The position numbers and the translations under genes were made by a program. From positions 49,587 to 113,586 of the forward strand of contig NZ_MBTF01000009.1 in the NCBI RefSeq assembly GCF_002013915.1: a stretch of 64,000 bases of DNA. The letters run 5' to 3'. Positions 44,211 through 53,110 of this stretch are shown here, in pieces. The notes beneath the pieces were generated by a model. The model saw only the letters and a list, made by a program, of their open reading frames with translations. It made no database searches and was not told where the DNA came from. Source of the DNA: Mucilaginibacter pedocola (GTDB lineage: Bacteria > Bacteroidota > Bacteroidia > Sphingobacteriales > Sphingobacteriaceae). The stretch's first letter is position 1; each line of letters begins with the position of its first letter.

Positions 44211-46619
44211 ATGCTTCACAACTACTTTATTATTGCCTGGCGAAACATCGTCAAGCACAAGCTTTTTTCACTGATCAATATTTTCGGCTTGTCGGTAGGT
44301 ATTGCGTTTACCCTGTTGGTGTCCGCCTATGTATGGCACGAAGCCGGCGTAAATTTAGATCTGAAGAACGCCGAAAACCAGTACATCATCCAAAGCAAAT
44401 GGCGCGACCCTAATATGGGTAACACCCTTACGGCGCTGGCACCTTTGCCCAAGGCCTTAAAGGATGAGTACCCCACCTTAGTGGCCAACTATTACCATTG
44501 GGACGGCGTAAGTTCCAATGTATCAAAAGGCGATAAACACTTTAGGGAAAGCCTGCAGGTAGGCGATAGCACCTTCCTAACCACCTACGGTTTTAAGTTG
44601 CTGCACGGTGACGCCAATACTGCGCTTAATGATCCATTTTCGGTAGTGATTACCGAGGATAGGGCAATTAAGTACTTCGGTAAAACGGACGTGGTTGGCG
44701 AAACCCTCAACATTGAAAATTTTAAAGGCGAAAAACACGATTTTGTGGTGCAGGGCGTATTGGCCAAACTCGGCAAAAACTCGGTAACCAACGTTATTGA
44801 TCAAAGTAACAGTACTTTCTTCCTGCCCGGAGCAGCAGCAAAATTTATGGGCCGCAGCCTCGACGGGTGGAGCAATACCATGATAGTTGGTTTAGTGGAA
44901 CTTCGCCCCGGCGTAAAACCCGAAGCCCTTGATGGGCCTATGCGTAGCCTACTCAAGAAAAATGCTCCCGAACAAATAAGCGCCAACTTAACCCAATACC
45001 TTGTCCCGCTGAAGGACTACTACCTCGAAGCCAACAACGGACTGATAAAAACAATGCTTTACACGCTATCGTCCATCGCTCTGTTTATACTGCTGATGGC
45101 GGTTATCAACTTTGTAAATATCTGCATCAGCCGCTCTTCGCAGCGTATGAAAGAGATGGGCATACGCAAAGTTTTAGGCGGCTTGCGCAAACAACTCATC
45201 TGGCAGTTTTTGATAGAATCGGTATTGATGGTGTTCATCGCCACGCTGATTGCGCTTGGTATTTACGCAATAGGCAGACCGTATTTTGCAGCATTTTTAG
45301 ATACGGACATTAGCGGCCTGTTCTCTTTCCCGCTTTATGTTTATCCGCTGCCGTTCCTGCTGGCTTTAGTTATCGGGCTGATAGCCGGGCTTTACCCTGC
45401 ATTGGTGCTATCATCGCTTAAATCTGTCGACTCATTGAAAGGCAAACTGAACCAGGTGAAAGATAACGTGATATTCCGTAAAGCGCTTATTGCATTCCAA
45501 TTTGCAACAGCCGCAGTAGTACTTATAGGAGCTATAGTAGTCTCGAAGCAAATAAACCTGTTCTTCAGCAAAAACCTGGGGTACGATAAAGACTACGTGG
45601 TTTACGCCCAGCTTCCGCGCGATTGGAGCAAACCCGGGGTACAAAAAATGGAAGGCATCAGGTACCGAATGGCACAATTGCCGCAGGTAAGCTCGGTAAC
45701 ATTATCATGGGAAATACCCGACGGTAATAACGGCGGCAGTTTCAGGGCGGCAAAAATAGATGCAGATTCGGCATCGGGTTTCGATTCGCAAACCCTGATG
45801 ACCGATAACCAATATGCTATTACTTACGGTTTAAAAGTATTGGCCGGTCAGTTTTTTATGCCGCAATATACCCAAGCCGATTCGGCGAAAGTGGTTATTA
45901 ACCAAACGCAGGCAAAACTCTTGGGCTTTAACGATCCGCAGCAAGCCATTGGCCAACAATTTAAAGCAATAGGCAGTCCCGATCCTTTGTCCATTTGCGG
46001 TGTAGTGGCCGATTTCCAGTTCGGGTCGATGCAGAGCAAGATACAGCCTATAACGTTCTACAACGTCAACCAAACCACCTTTTACCGCTATTTCTCTATT
46101 AAACTAAAACCGGGCAATATACAAAACAGCCTGGAAGTGCTGCAAAAGAAATGGGCAGAGGTAATGCCCGGCGCGCCGTTCGAATATGGCTTTATGGATG
46201 AGGCTCTTGCAAAAATGTATAAAACCGAACTTCAACTAAAGCAGGCAGCCTACCTGGCCACCGGGCTGGCCATCATTATTGTGCTATTAGGCGTGTTGGG
46301 TTTGATATCGCTCAGCGTACAAAAGCGCACCAAAGAGATAGGCATCCGCAAGGTGTTAGGTTCATCAGTAGGGCATATCATCTCCTTGTTCCTGAAAGAT
46401 TTTTTAGGCACGGTGGCCATCGCCGCATTGGTTGCTTGTCCGCTGGCCTGGTACATCATGCAGCATTGGTTGAATAACTATGCTTGTAAAATAAGCCTTT
46501 CGCCTATGCCTTTTGCCATTGCTGTGCTGGCCCTGGCGGCGGTTACAGCGGTACTTATCAGTATACAAACGGTTAAAGCAGCGTTAGCCAACCCGGTGAA
46601 GAGTTTGAGGAGTGAATAG
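44211..46619 (+). CDS. MacB/FtsX-type ABC transporter permease
   Basis: An 802-residue permease of the kind abundant in Bacteroidota. The N-terminal helix follows FIIAWRNIVKHKLFS. Then come a periplasmic MacB_PCD domain (45-280), an FtsX core (helices near 285, 340 and 380, with RMKEMGIRKVLGG), a second periplasmic domain and a second FtsX core (KRTKEIGIRKVLGSSVGHI). No ATPase gene is nearby, which is common for this group. It may move lipids, peptides or antibiotics, or act in lipoprotein handling; the substrate is unknown. ATG at 44211. Confidence 0.9.
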   Translation: MLHNYFIIAWRNIVKHKLFSLINIFGLSVGIAFTLLVSAYVWHEAGVNLDLKNAENQYIIQSKWRDPNMGNTLTALAPLPKALKDEYPTLVANYYHWDGVSSNVSKGDKHFRESLQVGDSTFLTTYGFKLLHGDANTALNDPFSVVITEDRAIKYFGKTDVVGETLNIENFKGEKHDFVVQGVLAKLGKNSVTNVIDQSNSTFFLPGAAAKFMGRSLDGWSNTMIVGLVELRPGVKPEALDGPMRSLLKKNAPEQISANLTQYLVPLKDYYLEANNGLIKTMLYTLSSIALFILLMAVINFVNICISRSSQRMKEMGIRKVLGGLRKQLIWQFLIESVLMVFIATLIALGIYAIGRPYFAAFLDTDISGLFSFPLYVYPLPFLLALVIGLIAGLYPALVLSSLKSVDSLKGKLNQVKDNVIFRKALIAFQFATAAVVLIGAIVVSKQINLFFSKNLGYDKDYVVYAQLPRDWSKPGVQKMEGIRYRMAQLPQVSSVTLSWEIPDGNNGGSFRAAKIDADSASGFDSQTLMTDNQYAITYGLKVLAGQFFMPQYTQADSAKVVINQTQAKLLGFNDPQQAIGQQFKAIGSPDPLSICGVVADFQFGSMQSKIQPITFYNVNQTTFYRYFSIKLKPGNIQNSLEVLQKKWAEVMPGAPFEYGFMDEALAKMYKTELQLKQAAYLATGLAIIIVLLGVLGLISLSVQKRTKEIGIRKVLGSSVGHIISLFLKDFLGTVAIAALVACPLAWYIMQHWLNNYACKISLSPMPFAIAVLALAAVTAVLISIQTVKAALANPVKSLRSE

Positions 46620-46622
46620 GCT

Positions 46623-46754
46623 AAGCCCCGCCCCCCAGCCCCCTAAAGGGGGAGCATTTGATTGACAAACAACTGTTGCAGATTTTATTTATTACCTATA
46701 TCTTCCATGCAAGTCAAAAGCTCCTCCGCTAGCCAGCGGAGGCTGGGGGCTTGA
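46623..46754. repeat. Inverted GCCCCC/GGGGGC repeat
   Basis: Starts GCCCCGCCCCCCAGCCCCCT and ends AGCGGAGGCTGGGGGCTTG, with a local hairpin CCTCCGCTAGCCAGCGGAGG in the right half. Same family as 43988-44128. Confidence 0.7.
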
Positions 46755-46757
46755 GCT

Positions 46758-47411
46758 ATGCATACCATAACCTACATCCTCAAAACAACCATAGTTTACA
46801 TGCTGCTTTGCGTGTTTACGTTTTTAATGCTTCGGGGTATTGTGGAGTATTTACCTATGCGGGATGATATCGGTTTCCTTCAATTTAAGAAGGACTACCT
46901 GCACATCCTGCCCTGGAAGATCGCCTTTTACACCCATGTGTTCTCCGTTATCCTTTGTTTGTTGGCAGGGTTTACGCAATTCAATAACGATATACTGCGC
47001 GATCATAAAAAGCTGCACCGGGTGATGGGGCGCATTTATGCCTACGATATCCTGATCATAAATTTCCCGGCCGCTATGATCATGGCTATTTATGCCAATG
47101 GGCTGCTGCCTACTAAAACGGCCTTTGTGATACTGGACTGCCTTTGGTTTTGGTTCACCTACAAAGCGGTAGTTGAAATAAAAGCCGGAAATGTGAAGGC
47201 CCACAAAGAACACATGATACGCAGCTATGCGCTTACGCTATCGGCGGTTACCTTAAGGCTTTGGAAGATCATTATCTCCAGCATCATCACCATTGACCCA
47301 CTGCCGCTTTACATGATAGATGCCTGGATGGGTTTTGTGCCTAATTTGCTGTTTGCCGAATGGCTGATAAGGAGGAACAGAAACAAACGACGCATTAACC
47401 TTACCGCCTAA
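46758..47411 (+). CDS. DUF2306 membrane protein
   Basis: A 217-residue polytopic protein with about six hydrophobic helices. Family features include HVFSVILCLLAGFTQF, the histidine-bearing loop DHKKLHRVMGRIYAYDI and a second helix pair with KAHKEHMIRSYALTLSAVTLR. The conserved His residues could bind a metal or heme, but the function is not known. Its last 11 bases overlap the end of the convergent small-protein array. Confidence 0.8.
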   Translation: MHTITYILKTTIVYMLLCVFTFLMLRGIVEYLPMRDDIGFLQFKKDYLHILPWKIAFYTHVFSVILCLLAGFTQFNNDILRDHKKLHRVMGRIYAYDILIINFPAAMIMAIYANGLLPTKTAFVILDCLWFWFTYKAVVEIKAGNVKAHKEHMIRSYALTLSAVTLRLWKIIISSIITIDPLPLYMIDAWMGFVPNLLFAEWLIRRNRNKRRINLTA

Positions 47412-47609
47412 ACTGAACATTAGCAAGCACCAGGTACGACATCGCAGCTAAAATCAAAACAAAACTGAGCACGAAGGTGATCCCTGCCAGCAATTTGGGA
47501 TGAGTGTTGCCATCTCTTTCTAATTTCTTGCGGGTGGCTTTTGCAACAAAAAAGCAGCAACGGCGGCTATGATCGGAAATATATAAACAACGATAAAAAT
47601 TAGTCCCAT
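47401..47609 (-). pseudogene. Tiny membrane protein s5, frameshifted array member
   Basis: Read from the ATG at 47609 the frame begins MGLIFIVVYIFPIIAAVAAF and stops early (at about 30 codons). A run of six A on the plus strand (47548-47553) explains this: one more base would join it to a downstream frame reading FVAKATRKKLERDGNTHP, then GITFVLSFVL and ending VLANVQFRR at a TAA (47403-47401). The restored product, 69 aa, matches the four paralogues upstream in length and motif. It is either a genuine lesion, a phase-variable run, or a sequencing error. Confidence 0.7.
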
Positions 47610-47633
47610 ACTGTCTATCTTTTAAATATGTAA

Positions 47634-47894
47634 TTACCTGCGAAACTCCATCTGGCTTAAAATAATGATCACTATTATAAAGAAGATAGCCACAAAGCAG
47701 AATAAGAACGCCAGCACACCCGCCAACCCGGGGAACCTGTTACCTGCTTTCCTGAGCTTTCTGCTAATGACCCTACCCGCAAAATAACTCGGTACGGCAG
47801 ATGCGATCAGCGTTAATATAAAAGCGATCTGTATCTGCCGGTCGGTGTCCAAAAAAAGCAAGATGGCGGGTGTAACTGATAAAATTGTGATCAT
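47634..47894 (-). CDS. Tiny membrane protein s4 (86 aa)
   Basis: Fourth member of the array. Two or three hydrophobic helices flank the central motif SYFAGRVISRKLRKAGNRFP; the tail ends SQMEFRR. A longer frame to 47954 would overlap the preceding gene; the ATG at 47894, 13 bases after that gene's stop, gives a length like that of the paralogues. Unknown function. Confidence 0.6.
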   Translation of the reverse strand: MITILSVTPAILLFLDTDRQIQIAFILTLIASAVPSYFAGRVISRKLRKAGNRFPGLAGVLAFLFCFVAIFFIIVIIILSQMEFRR

Positions 47895-47907
47895 GATCTG
47901 TGTGCGT

Positions 47908-48153
47908 TTACCTGTTAAGCTGAAGGTTTGTTGCAATAATGACCCATACAACAAACAAAGTAGCTAAAAAGCCGAATATAAAGGTTGCAGCGGCCCATAT
48001 TATTGCCTTTGCCTTACCCGAATTTTTGAAACTCCGCCAGATGTAACGCGATGCAAAATAAGCCGGGAGAGCAAGGGCGATCGATACAACTACAAGTTCC
48101 ACAGCACCAATATTGAGTAGAAGGATTGGAGCGGATATCAACAGAAGGTTCAT
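47908..48153 (-). CDS. Tiny membrane protein s3 (81 aa)
   Basis: Third member of the array. The motif is read as AYFASRYIWRSFKNSGKAKA; here the usual Asn after Ser-Gly is Lys. It has an N-terminal helix (LLLISAPILLL region) and one or two more after the motif, ending TNLQLNR. It sits 14 bases downstream of s2. Unknown function. Confidence 0.6.
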   Translation of the reverse strand: MNLLLISAPILLLNIGAVELVVVSIALALPAYFASRYIWRSFKNSGKAKAIIWAAATFIFGFLATLFVVWVIIATNLQLNR

Positions 48154-48167
48154 GATAAGGTATCGTT

Positions 48168-48389
48168 TTATCTGCTTAACCTAAAATTCATAACAAAGGC
48201 AAGTCCAATAACGAAGAGTAAAATGAAACAAACCAATATAAAAGTTATTGCACCCCATACCAACGATAATTTATTGCCCGATTTGTTTAACCTGCGTTCA
48301 ACCGCGCGCGCTACAAAATAAACTAAAAGTGCAACAAGGCTAAATACCGAGCTGTACGTTGCAAGCCATAATAATATATCTGATCTCAT
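48168..48389 (-). CDS. Tiny membrane protein s2 (73 aa)
   Basis: Second member of the array. The motif is YFVARAVERRLNKSGNKL, followed by a helix (GAITFILVCFILLFVIGLA) and the tail MNFRLSR. The amphipathic Arg-rich stretch before Ser-Gly-Asn should face the cytoplasm between two helices. It is separated from s1 by 117 bases without visible features. Unknown function. Confidence 0.6.
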   Translation of the reverse strand: MRSDILLWLATYSSVFSLVALLVYFVARAVERRLNKSGNKLSLVWGAITFILVCFILLFVIGLAFVMNFRLSR

Positions 48390-48506
48390 GGTTTAATGGA
48401 TAATAGGTTTAGATTAAATGCCTTATGTTCAGGGCTTCTCTAAGTTACCAATTTTACCTATTCAAACTAAATCTTTACCGACATCAAAAGCAGTATTTAT
48501 TCTCCT

Positions 48507-48713
48507 CTACGACCAGCTAAACCGCGTGTAGTAAATAATAGCAAAAGCTATCGCACAGAAAATAACAACAAAGCAAAATACAAACGTGAATATACCAATG
48601 GCACCGGCACTTTGATTGCCCGATGCCTGTAAACCTCGTTTAACTTTCGATGAAATAAACATGGCAGCCGCCATGGCAATTAATAAGATGATTATTATTC
48701 CTATGAATATCAT
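48507..48713 (-). CDS. Tiny membrane protein s1 (68 aa)
   Basis: First member of the array, 18 bases behind the marC stop. The helix IGIIIILLIAMAAAMFI is followed by the motif SSKVKRGLQASGNQSAG and a second helix (GIFTFVFCFVVIFCAIAFA), ending TRFSWS. It shares with its neighbours the basic stretch, the Ser/Ala-Gly-Asn turn and the Phe-rich second helix. Unknown function. Confidence 0.6.
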   Translation of the reverse strand: MIFIGIIIILLIAMAAAMFISSKVKRGLQASGNQSAGAIGIFTFVFCFVVIFCAIAFAIIYYTRFSWS

Positions 48714-48731
48714 TTGTATGTGTATGTGGTA

Positions 48732-49301
48732 TTAAAGACCGCTATTACTCCTAAACAACTTAACAGCGATGGCCAGCAGTATCACCCCGAAAGCTTTGCG
48801 TAAAATATGCAAACCTGTTTTGCCCAAAAGCCTTTCGAGCCAGTGCACATTTTTCAGCACCAGGTAAACTACTATGGTATTCAACACAATGCCCACCACG
48901 ATGTTTTGGGTTTGATATTGCGATTTCAACGAGAGCAAGGTGGTCATAGTTCCCGCCCCCGCGATCAGCGGGAATGCCAGCGGGACGATAGAGACAGCCT
49001 CAGGGGCTTCTTCCTTAAAAAAGTCGACACCTAGCACCATCTCCAATGCGATGATAAATATCACGATAGAACCCGCAATGGCAAAAGAAGCTATATCCAA
49101 ACCGATAACCGAAAGCAGTTCTTCGCCCACCAACAGGAAGGTTACCATCAGTATCAGCACCGCAATGCTTGCCTTTTCTGATTGGATATGGCCCGCGCGC
49201 TGTCGTAATTGAATGATAACGGGAATGGCGCCAAGTATATCGATAATGGCAAAAAGGATCATCGTTACCGATAATATTTCCTTAAATACAAAGTGTGGCA
49301 T
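48732..49301 (-). CDS. MarC-family integral membrane protein
   Basis: A 189-residue protein with six helices. MarC family features: MILFAIIDILGAIPVIIQL at the start, a central AIAGSIVIFIIALEMVLG, and PLAFPLIAGAGTMTTLL with a conserved Pro-Gly-Ala-Gly pocket. Members were once linked to antibiotic resistance, but a role there is not established. It heads a minus-strand run of the tiny paralogous membrane proteins, so they are likely co-transcribed. Confidence 0.9.
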   Translation of the reverse strand: MPHFVFKEILSVTMILFAIIDILGAIPVIIQLRQRAGHIQSEKASIAVLILMVTFLLVGEELLSVIGLDIASFAIAGSIVIFIIALEMVLGVDFFKEEAPEAVSIVPLAFPLIAGAGTMTTLLSLKSQYQTQNIVVGIVLNTIVVYLVLKNVHWLERLLGKTGLHILRKAFGVILLAIAVKLFRSNSGL

Positions 49302-49426
49302 AGGCGTTCGGCTTTTATTCGCTCACCTTTAAGCGAATACTTAACAAAAATGCAATTAAAATATAGAAAGCCGATAAAAAGAACACACTATGTACAGATA
49401 TGGCCGAAACAAAACAGCCCAAAAAC

Positions 49427-49459
49427 AAAAAAGGTTCTGCCATGGCAGAACCTTTTTTG
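49427..49459. terminator. Bidirectional terminator behind the APC permease gene
   Basis: A perfect palindrome AAAAAAGGTTCTGCC/GGCAGAACCTTTTTT. It lies 20 bases after the stop of the minus-strand permease and upstream of marC, so marC and the array need their own promoter. Confidence 0.85.
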
Positions 49460-49478
49460 TTAAAATTATAGCGTTGTA

Positions 49479-51035
49479 CTATTCAACATATTTAGGGTTT
49501 ACCGGATCAACGGCACCTTCAACAACACCACGGCGCACATGCGATCTTTTGATGCTGTAGCCGAAGTAGATAATGAAGCCAATCAATAACCAACCGATAA
49601 GCCTTGCCCAGTTTTCCCAGCCCTCGCTGGCAATCATACACAAGCAAATGATGGCACCCAACGGGCAAACGATCATGTAAGCAGGTGTTTTAAACGGACG
49701 GGTGATATTCGGGTCGGTTTTGCGCAGGATCATGATACCTAAACATACCAGTACGAACGCGAACAACGTACCGATGCTCACCATGTCGCCTACGTATTTA
49801 TCAGGAATAAAACCTGCGAACAGCGATACGAACACGAAGAACAACCATTGCGATTTGTACGGCGTACGGAATTTAGGGTGCAGTTTTGAGAATACACTTG
49901 GTATCAAACCGTCGGTGCTCATGGTGTAGAACACACGGGTTTGGCCCATCAACATCACCAGGATAACCGATGAGAAACCAGCCAAAATAGATACGGTTAC
50001 AAAGTTGGCCAACCAGCCGTAGCCCGGCATGGCTGCTTTAATAGCGTAGCTAACCGATGCTTCTTTACCGGCGATAAGGAAATCTTTATAAGAAACTAAA
50101 CCAGTTAACACGTGCGAGAACAGGATGTATAACGCAGTACAAATAACCAGCGATACCAGGATACCTTTTGGCATATCCCTCTGCGGGTTTTTAGCTTCTT
50201 GCGCAGCAGTAGAAACCGCATCGAAACCGATGAAAGCGAAGAACACAACGCTTGCGCCGCGCAGTACGCCCAGCCAACCGTGATTAAAGGTTTCGGAGTA
50301 ATCTACCGTACCGGCACTTACTTTTACCACACCGGCATCGGCAGGTATCATGTATGGGGTGTGCAGGGCTGGGTTAATGAACGACCAGCCTAAGCCAATA
50401 ATAAGTAATACAATGGCAACTTTTACTACCACAATAATGTTGTTCACCACTGCCGATTCTGCTGTACCGCGGATAAGCAATAATGATAACAAGAACAAGA
50501 TAAGGATAGCCGGCAGGTTTACGATACCGCGTGTACCCAACTCGGCAGCGTACATACCTACTGTGGTGTTAGATATTTCGAGTGGAGAGTGCGACCACGC
50601 ATAAGGTATATGCACCTGGAAGAACGTATTGAGAAACTCGTTGAAATACTGCGACCAGCCTATAGATACCGTTGCGGCCCCCAGAGCGTACTCGAGCACC
50701 AAGTCCCAGCCGATGATCCAGGCTACAAACTCGCCCATAGTAGCATAAGAGTAGGTGTATGCCGAACCGGCGATAGGTATCATACTGGCAAACTCGGCGT
50801 AGCATAAACCCGCCAAAGCGCAACCTGCAGCTGCAATAAGGAAGGATATGGTTACCGCAGGGCCTGCGTGCTCACCTGCTGCAGCAGCTGTACGCACAAA
50901 AATACCCGCGCCAATAATAGCACCGATACCCAGCGCAATAAGCGACCCGGCACCCAGGGTTCGTTTCAGTGATTTGTCCGATTCCGCTGATGCCGCCATT
51001 AACTGGGCCAACGGTTTCTTGATAAATAAACTCAT
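49479..51035 (-). CDS. APC-superfamily amino acid permease (cationic amino acid type)
   Basis: A 518-residue transporter with 12-14 helices. The first-helix unwinding motif is GIGAIIGAGIFV; the third helix has CYAEFASMIPIAGSAYTYSY; FFAFIGFDAVSTAAQEAKNPQRDMP is typical of the CAT group. The C-terminal extra helices support cationic amino acid transporter-like architecture. The substrate is not determined by sequence. Alone on its transcript, with a strong terminator downstream. Confidence 0.93.
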   Translation of the reverse strand: MSLFIKKPLAQLMAASAESDKSLKRTLGAGSLIALGIGAIIGAGIFVRTAAAAGEHAGPAVTISFLIAAAGCALAGLCYAEFASMIPIAGSAYTYSYATMGEFVAWIIGWDLVLEYALGAATVSIGWSQYFNEFLNTFFQVHIPYAWSHSPLEISNTTVGMYAAELGTRGIVNLPAILILFLLSLLLIRGTAESAVVNNIIVVVKVAIVLLIIGLGWSFINPALHTPYMIPADAGVVKVSAGTVDYSETFNHGWLGVLRGASVVFFAFIGFDAVSTAAQEAKNPQRDMPKGILVSLVICTALYILFSHVLTGLVSYKDFLIAGKEASVSYAIKAAMPGYGWLANFVTVSILAGFSSVILVMLMGQTRVFYTMSTDGLIPSVFSKLHPKFRTPYKSQWLFFVFVSLFAGFIPDKYVGDMVSIGTLFAFVLVCLGIMILRKTDPNITRPFKTPAYMIVCPLGAIICLCMIASEGWENWARLIGWLLIGFIIYFGYSIKRSHVRRGVVEGAVDPVNPKYVE

Positions 51036-51391
51036 TTTTAAATTTTAGTAAGATCAGTAATAGTTTAAAACACTTACCCCAAACGTACTTAAATTTATTG
51101 AAAACTTAAAGTGCAGAATGTAACAAGGATATGTTTGTGGTAAACAGAATAAAAAGTTGATAATGAGAGTGCCCTGAGCAGATATTGGTAGCTATTTAAC
51201 CGCAAAGTACACAGAGGATTTGCATGTAAGCGAGCGCAAAGAGGCGCAAAGTTTTGTAGTGGCTATTTTTGAGTGAACACTAATTTTGCAAAAAGGAGCG
51301 AATTTCACGAATTATTAAATTTATACAGCAGTATTCAGACAGCCAACAAACCGCGCCGAAAACCGAAGCTCCCTATTTGCTTCTCTATGTG
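51036..51391. repeat. 356-base spacer with CGCAAAG and GAGTGAACAC repeats
   Basis: The part next to the permease should hold its promoter, but no clean TAnnTTTG was seen. From about 51199 come AACCGCAAAGTACACAG, GAGCGCAAAGAGGCGCAAAG and GAGTGAACACTAATTTTGC. The same words appear in the element at 9185-9355, though here no matching opposite arm is complete. No gene was seen. Confidence 0.55.
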
Positions 51392-51847
51392 TTAATCTCC
51401 GTCATCTTTAAGATTTGCTAATAACCATTTACCGCCTTCATAGTAGAAGTAATAATTAACATGCACACCCGTATCCTCTACCTGGTAAAGAATATTAACT
51501 TCCGTTTTACTGATCTGCTCTTTTGTAAAAATATCCGTGCCTTTACTTATTAGTTTTACATTCACCCATTCTTTAGCAGCCAGATATTTTACGGTATCGC
51601 CTTTTTCTTCTTGCACCTCAATTCGCAAAGGAAATTTCACATGCGTTTTTTGGTAAACCGAATCGCTGTTAAACCTGGCAAAAAACTCATCGAAACTCGA
51701 CGTTATATTTTCCTGCTGTTGTCTTTTCAGCTTCGGTAGCTTTTTGTGTGCAGGTTTAACATTCGCCGTTACAGGCGTTTTTTTGCTATCGCCGCATCCC
51801 GACAATAACATTGCAGGGACGATGATAAATAGGATAATTTTCTTCAT
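51392..51847 (-). CDS. DUF4348-like lipoprotein
   Basis: A 151-residue lipoprotein: signal IIVPAMLLSGC with Cys at 18. A basic linker (KPAHKKLPKLKRQQQ) is followed by a small globular domain starting FDEFFARFNSDSVYQKTHVKF, which resembles DUF4348 of Bacteroidota. The function is unknown. Its start lies two bases after the upstream membrane-protein stop, so the pair is an operon. Confidence 0.75.
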   Translation of the reverse strand: MKKIILFIIVPAMLLSGCGDSKKTPVTANVKPAHKKLPKLKRQQQENITSSFDEFFARFNSDSVYQKTHVKFPLRIEVQEEKGDTVKYLAAKEWVNVKLISKGTDIFTKEQISKTEVNILYQVEDTGVHVNYYFYYEGGKWLLANLKDDGD

Positions 51848-51849
51848 TT

Positions 51850-52128
51850 CTATGGTAATGCTTTATATAAAAACCACGGCGTCAATACCACGTTCAGCAG
51901 TATCATCGCCAAACCCAAAACCTTATTGAACCGTCCCTCCTGCCTGCGCAATAACAAGCCGATAATTAGCCCTCCAACCAGCATCATGGCGGCATCAAAA
52001 TAAGTAAGCACATCCGGGTCGGGTGGGTAAAAGCGGATATTGAACATGCCTAAAACATCGGGCAGGTACAGGTAAATATCATACAGGCAAAGGATGTAAA
52101 GGATAATTCGAAAGATAGGCTTTGGCAT
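51850..52128 (-). CDS. Small membrane protein, unknown (92 aa)
   Basis: Three hydrophobic helices: about 7-27 (RIILYILCLYDIYLYLPD), 45-60 (AAMMLVGGLIIGLLL) and 70-88 (LGLAMILLNVVLTPWFLY), with a basic loop RRQEGRFNK between the last two. No family recognised. First gene of a probable two-gene operon with the DUF4348-like lipoprotein. Confidence 0.6.
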   Translation of the reverse strand: MPKPIFRIILYILCLYDIYLYLPDVLGMFNIRFYPPDPDVLTYFDAAMMLVGGLIIGLLLRRQEGRFNKVLGLAMILLNVVLTPWFLYKALP

Positions 52129-52276
52129 ACCGCATAAAGCTACTTATATCTTTCAACTTATAAAAAACATGCCGCAAGATGTTTTCTGCAGTGATATGCC
52201 TCATGCTTGCGGATGCCTGTGGTCAGGTGCCGGTCAGGCTCGCGGGAGTACTTTTGATCAACAAATCATTGTTATT

Positions 52277-52966
52277 ATGAAAAATTTAAAACTATACCTT
52301 CTGGCACTGGCCATGTTCAGCGGCCTCGCCACCTTTGCTCAACAAAAAAATGAATGGGACATACGTGTACGTGCTGTTGCCGTTATCCCGCAGGAAAACG
52401 CTACCATCGGCGTTATTGGTGGCGGCGTTAATATTAATAACACGGTTATCCCTGAACTGGACTTTACCTATTACTTTGCCAATAATTTTTCTGCCGAACT
52501 GATACTGGGTACCACCAAACATAAGGTGCATACCACGGCATCAAACCTTACACCTATTGGCGGCCCGGCCGCTGCCGATGTTGATCTGGGAAGTGTTTGG
52601 CTGCTGCCCCCTACCCTTACTCTGCAATATCATTTGCCAACAGGCACAAGCTTTAAGCCATACGCAGGTGCGGGTATTAATTACACCATATTTTACAGTG
52701 CCAATAAAGGTGCAGTAGTACAAGGCATTAAATACCAAAACAAAGCGGCATTTGCGGCACAAGCCGGGTTCGATTATGATATTACCAAAAAAGTATTCCT
52801 GAATGTAGATGTAAAAAAGGTGTTCCTGAAAACCAATGTAAAGGTTGATGCGGCTAACCTTACACCTGCAAGCAACCCGGGCTTGGGCAGCAAATTGCAG
52901 AATATCCCCGCCGATGTAAACATAAAGCCATGGCTGATTGGTGTGGGTGTGGGTTTTAGGTTGTAG
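52277..52966 (+). CDS. OmpW-family outer-membrane protein
   Basis: A 229-residue small beta-barrel with a signal peptide ending LATFAQQ. Family features: WDIRVRAVAVIPQENA at the start of the barrel, PELDFTYYFANNFSAELILG, the PPTLTLQYHLP strand and a C-terminal aromatic/leucine end (GVGVGFRL). OmpW forms a narrow hydrophobic channel for small molecules. The frame opens at 52169, but the ATG at 52277 gives the signal peptide. A TACTTTTG -7-like motif lies at 52249-52256. Confidence 0.9.
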   Translation: MKNLKLYLLALAMFSGLATFAQQKNEWDIRVRAVAVIPQENATIGVIGGGVNINNTVIPELDFTYYFANNFSAELILGTTKHKVHTTASNLTPIGGPAAADVDLGSVWLLPPTLTLQYHLPTGTSFKPYAGAGINYTIFYSANKGAVVQGIKYQNKAAFAAQAGFDYDITKKVFLNVDVKKVFLKTNVKVDAANLTPASNPGLGSKLQNIPADVNIKPWLIGVGVGFRL

Positions 52967-52978
52967 GAACGGTGAATT

Positions 52979-53068
52979 TTACCACAAAGTGCACTGAGAA
53001 AAAACACAGAGTGCACAAAGGGTAAGCTTCCAATTTAAAGCCGCAAAGTTTCGAAACTTTGCGGCTTT
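52979..53068. terminator. Repeat and perfect hairpin after ompW
   Basis: ACCACAAAGTGCACTGAG and CAGAGTGCACAAAGGG form a short repeat, followed by a perfect 32-base palindrome at 53037-53068 with arms AAAGCCGCAAAGTTT/AAACTTTGCGGCTTT. It probably terminates ompW transcription. Confidence 0.65.
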
Positions 53069-53110
53069 GCATTTTCGAGTGAATAATAATTAGCTTTATC
53101 ACTCGAAACA

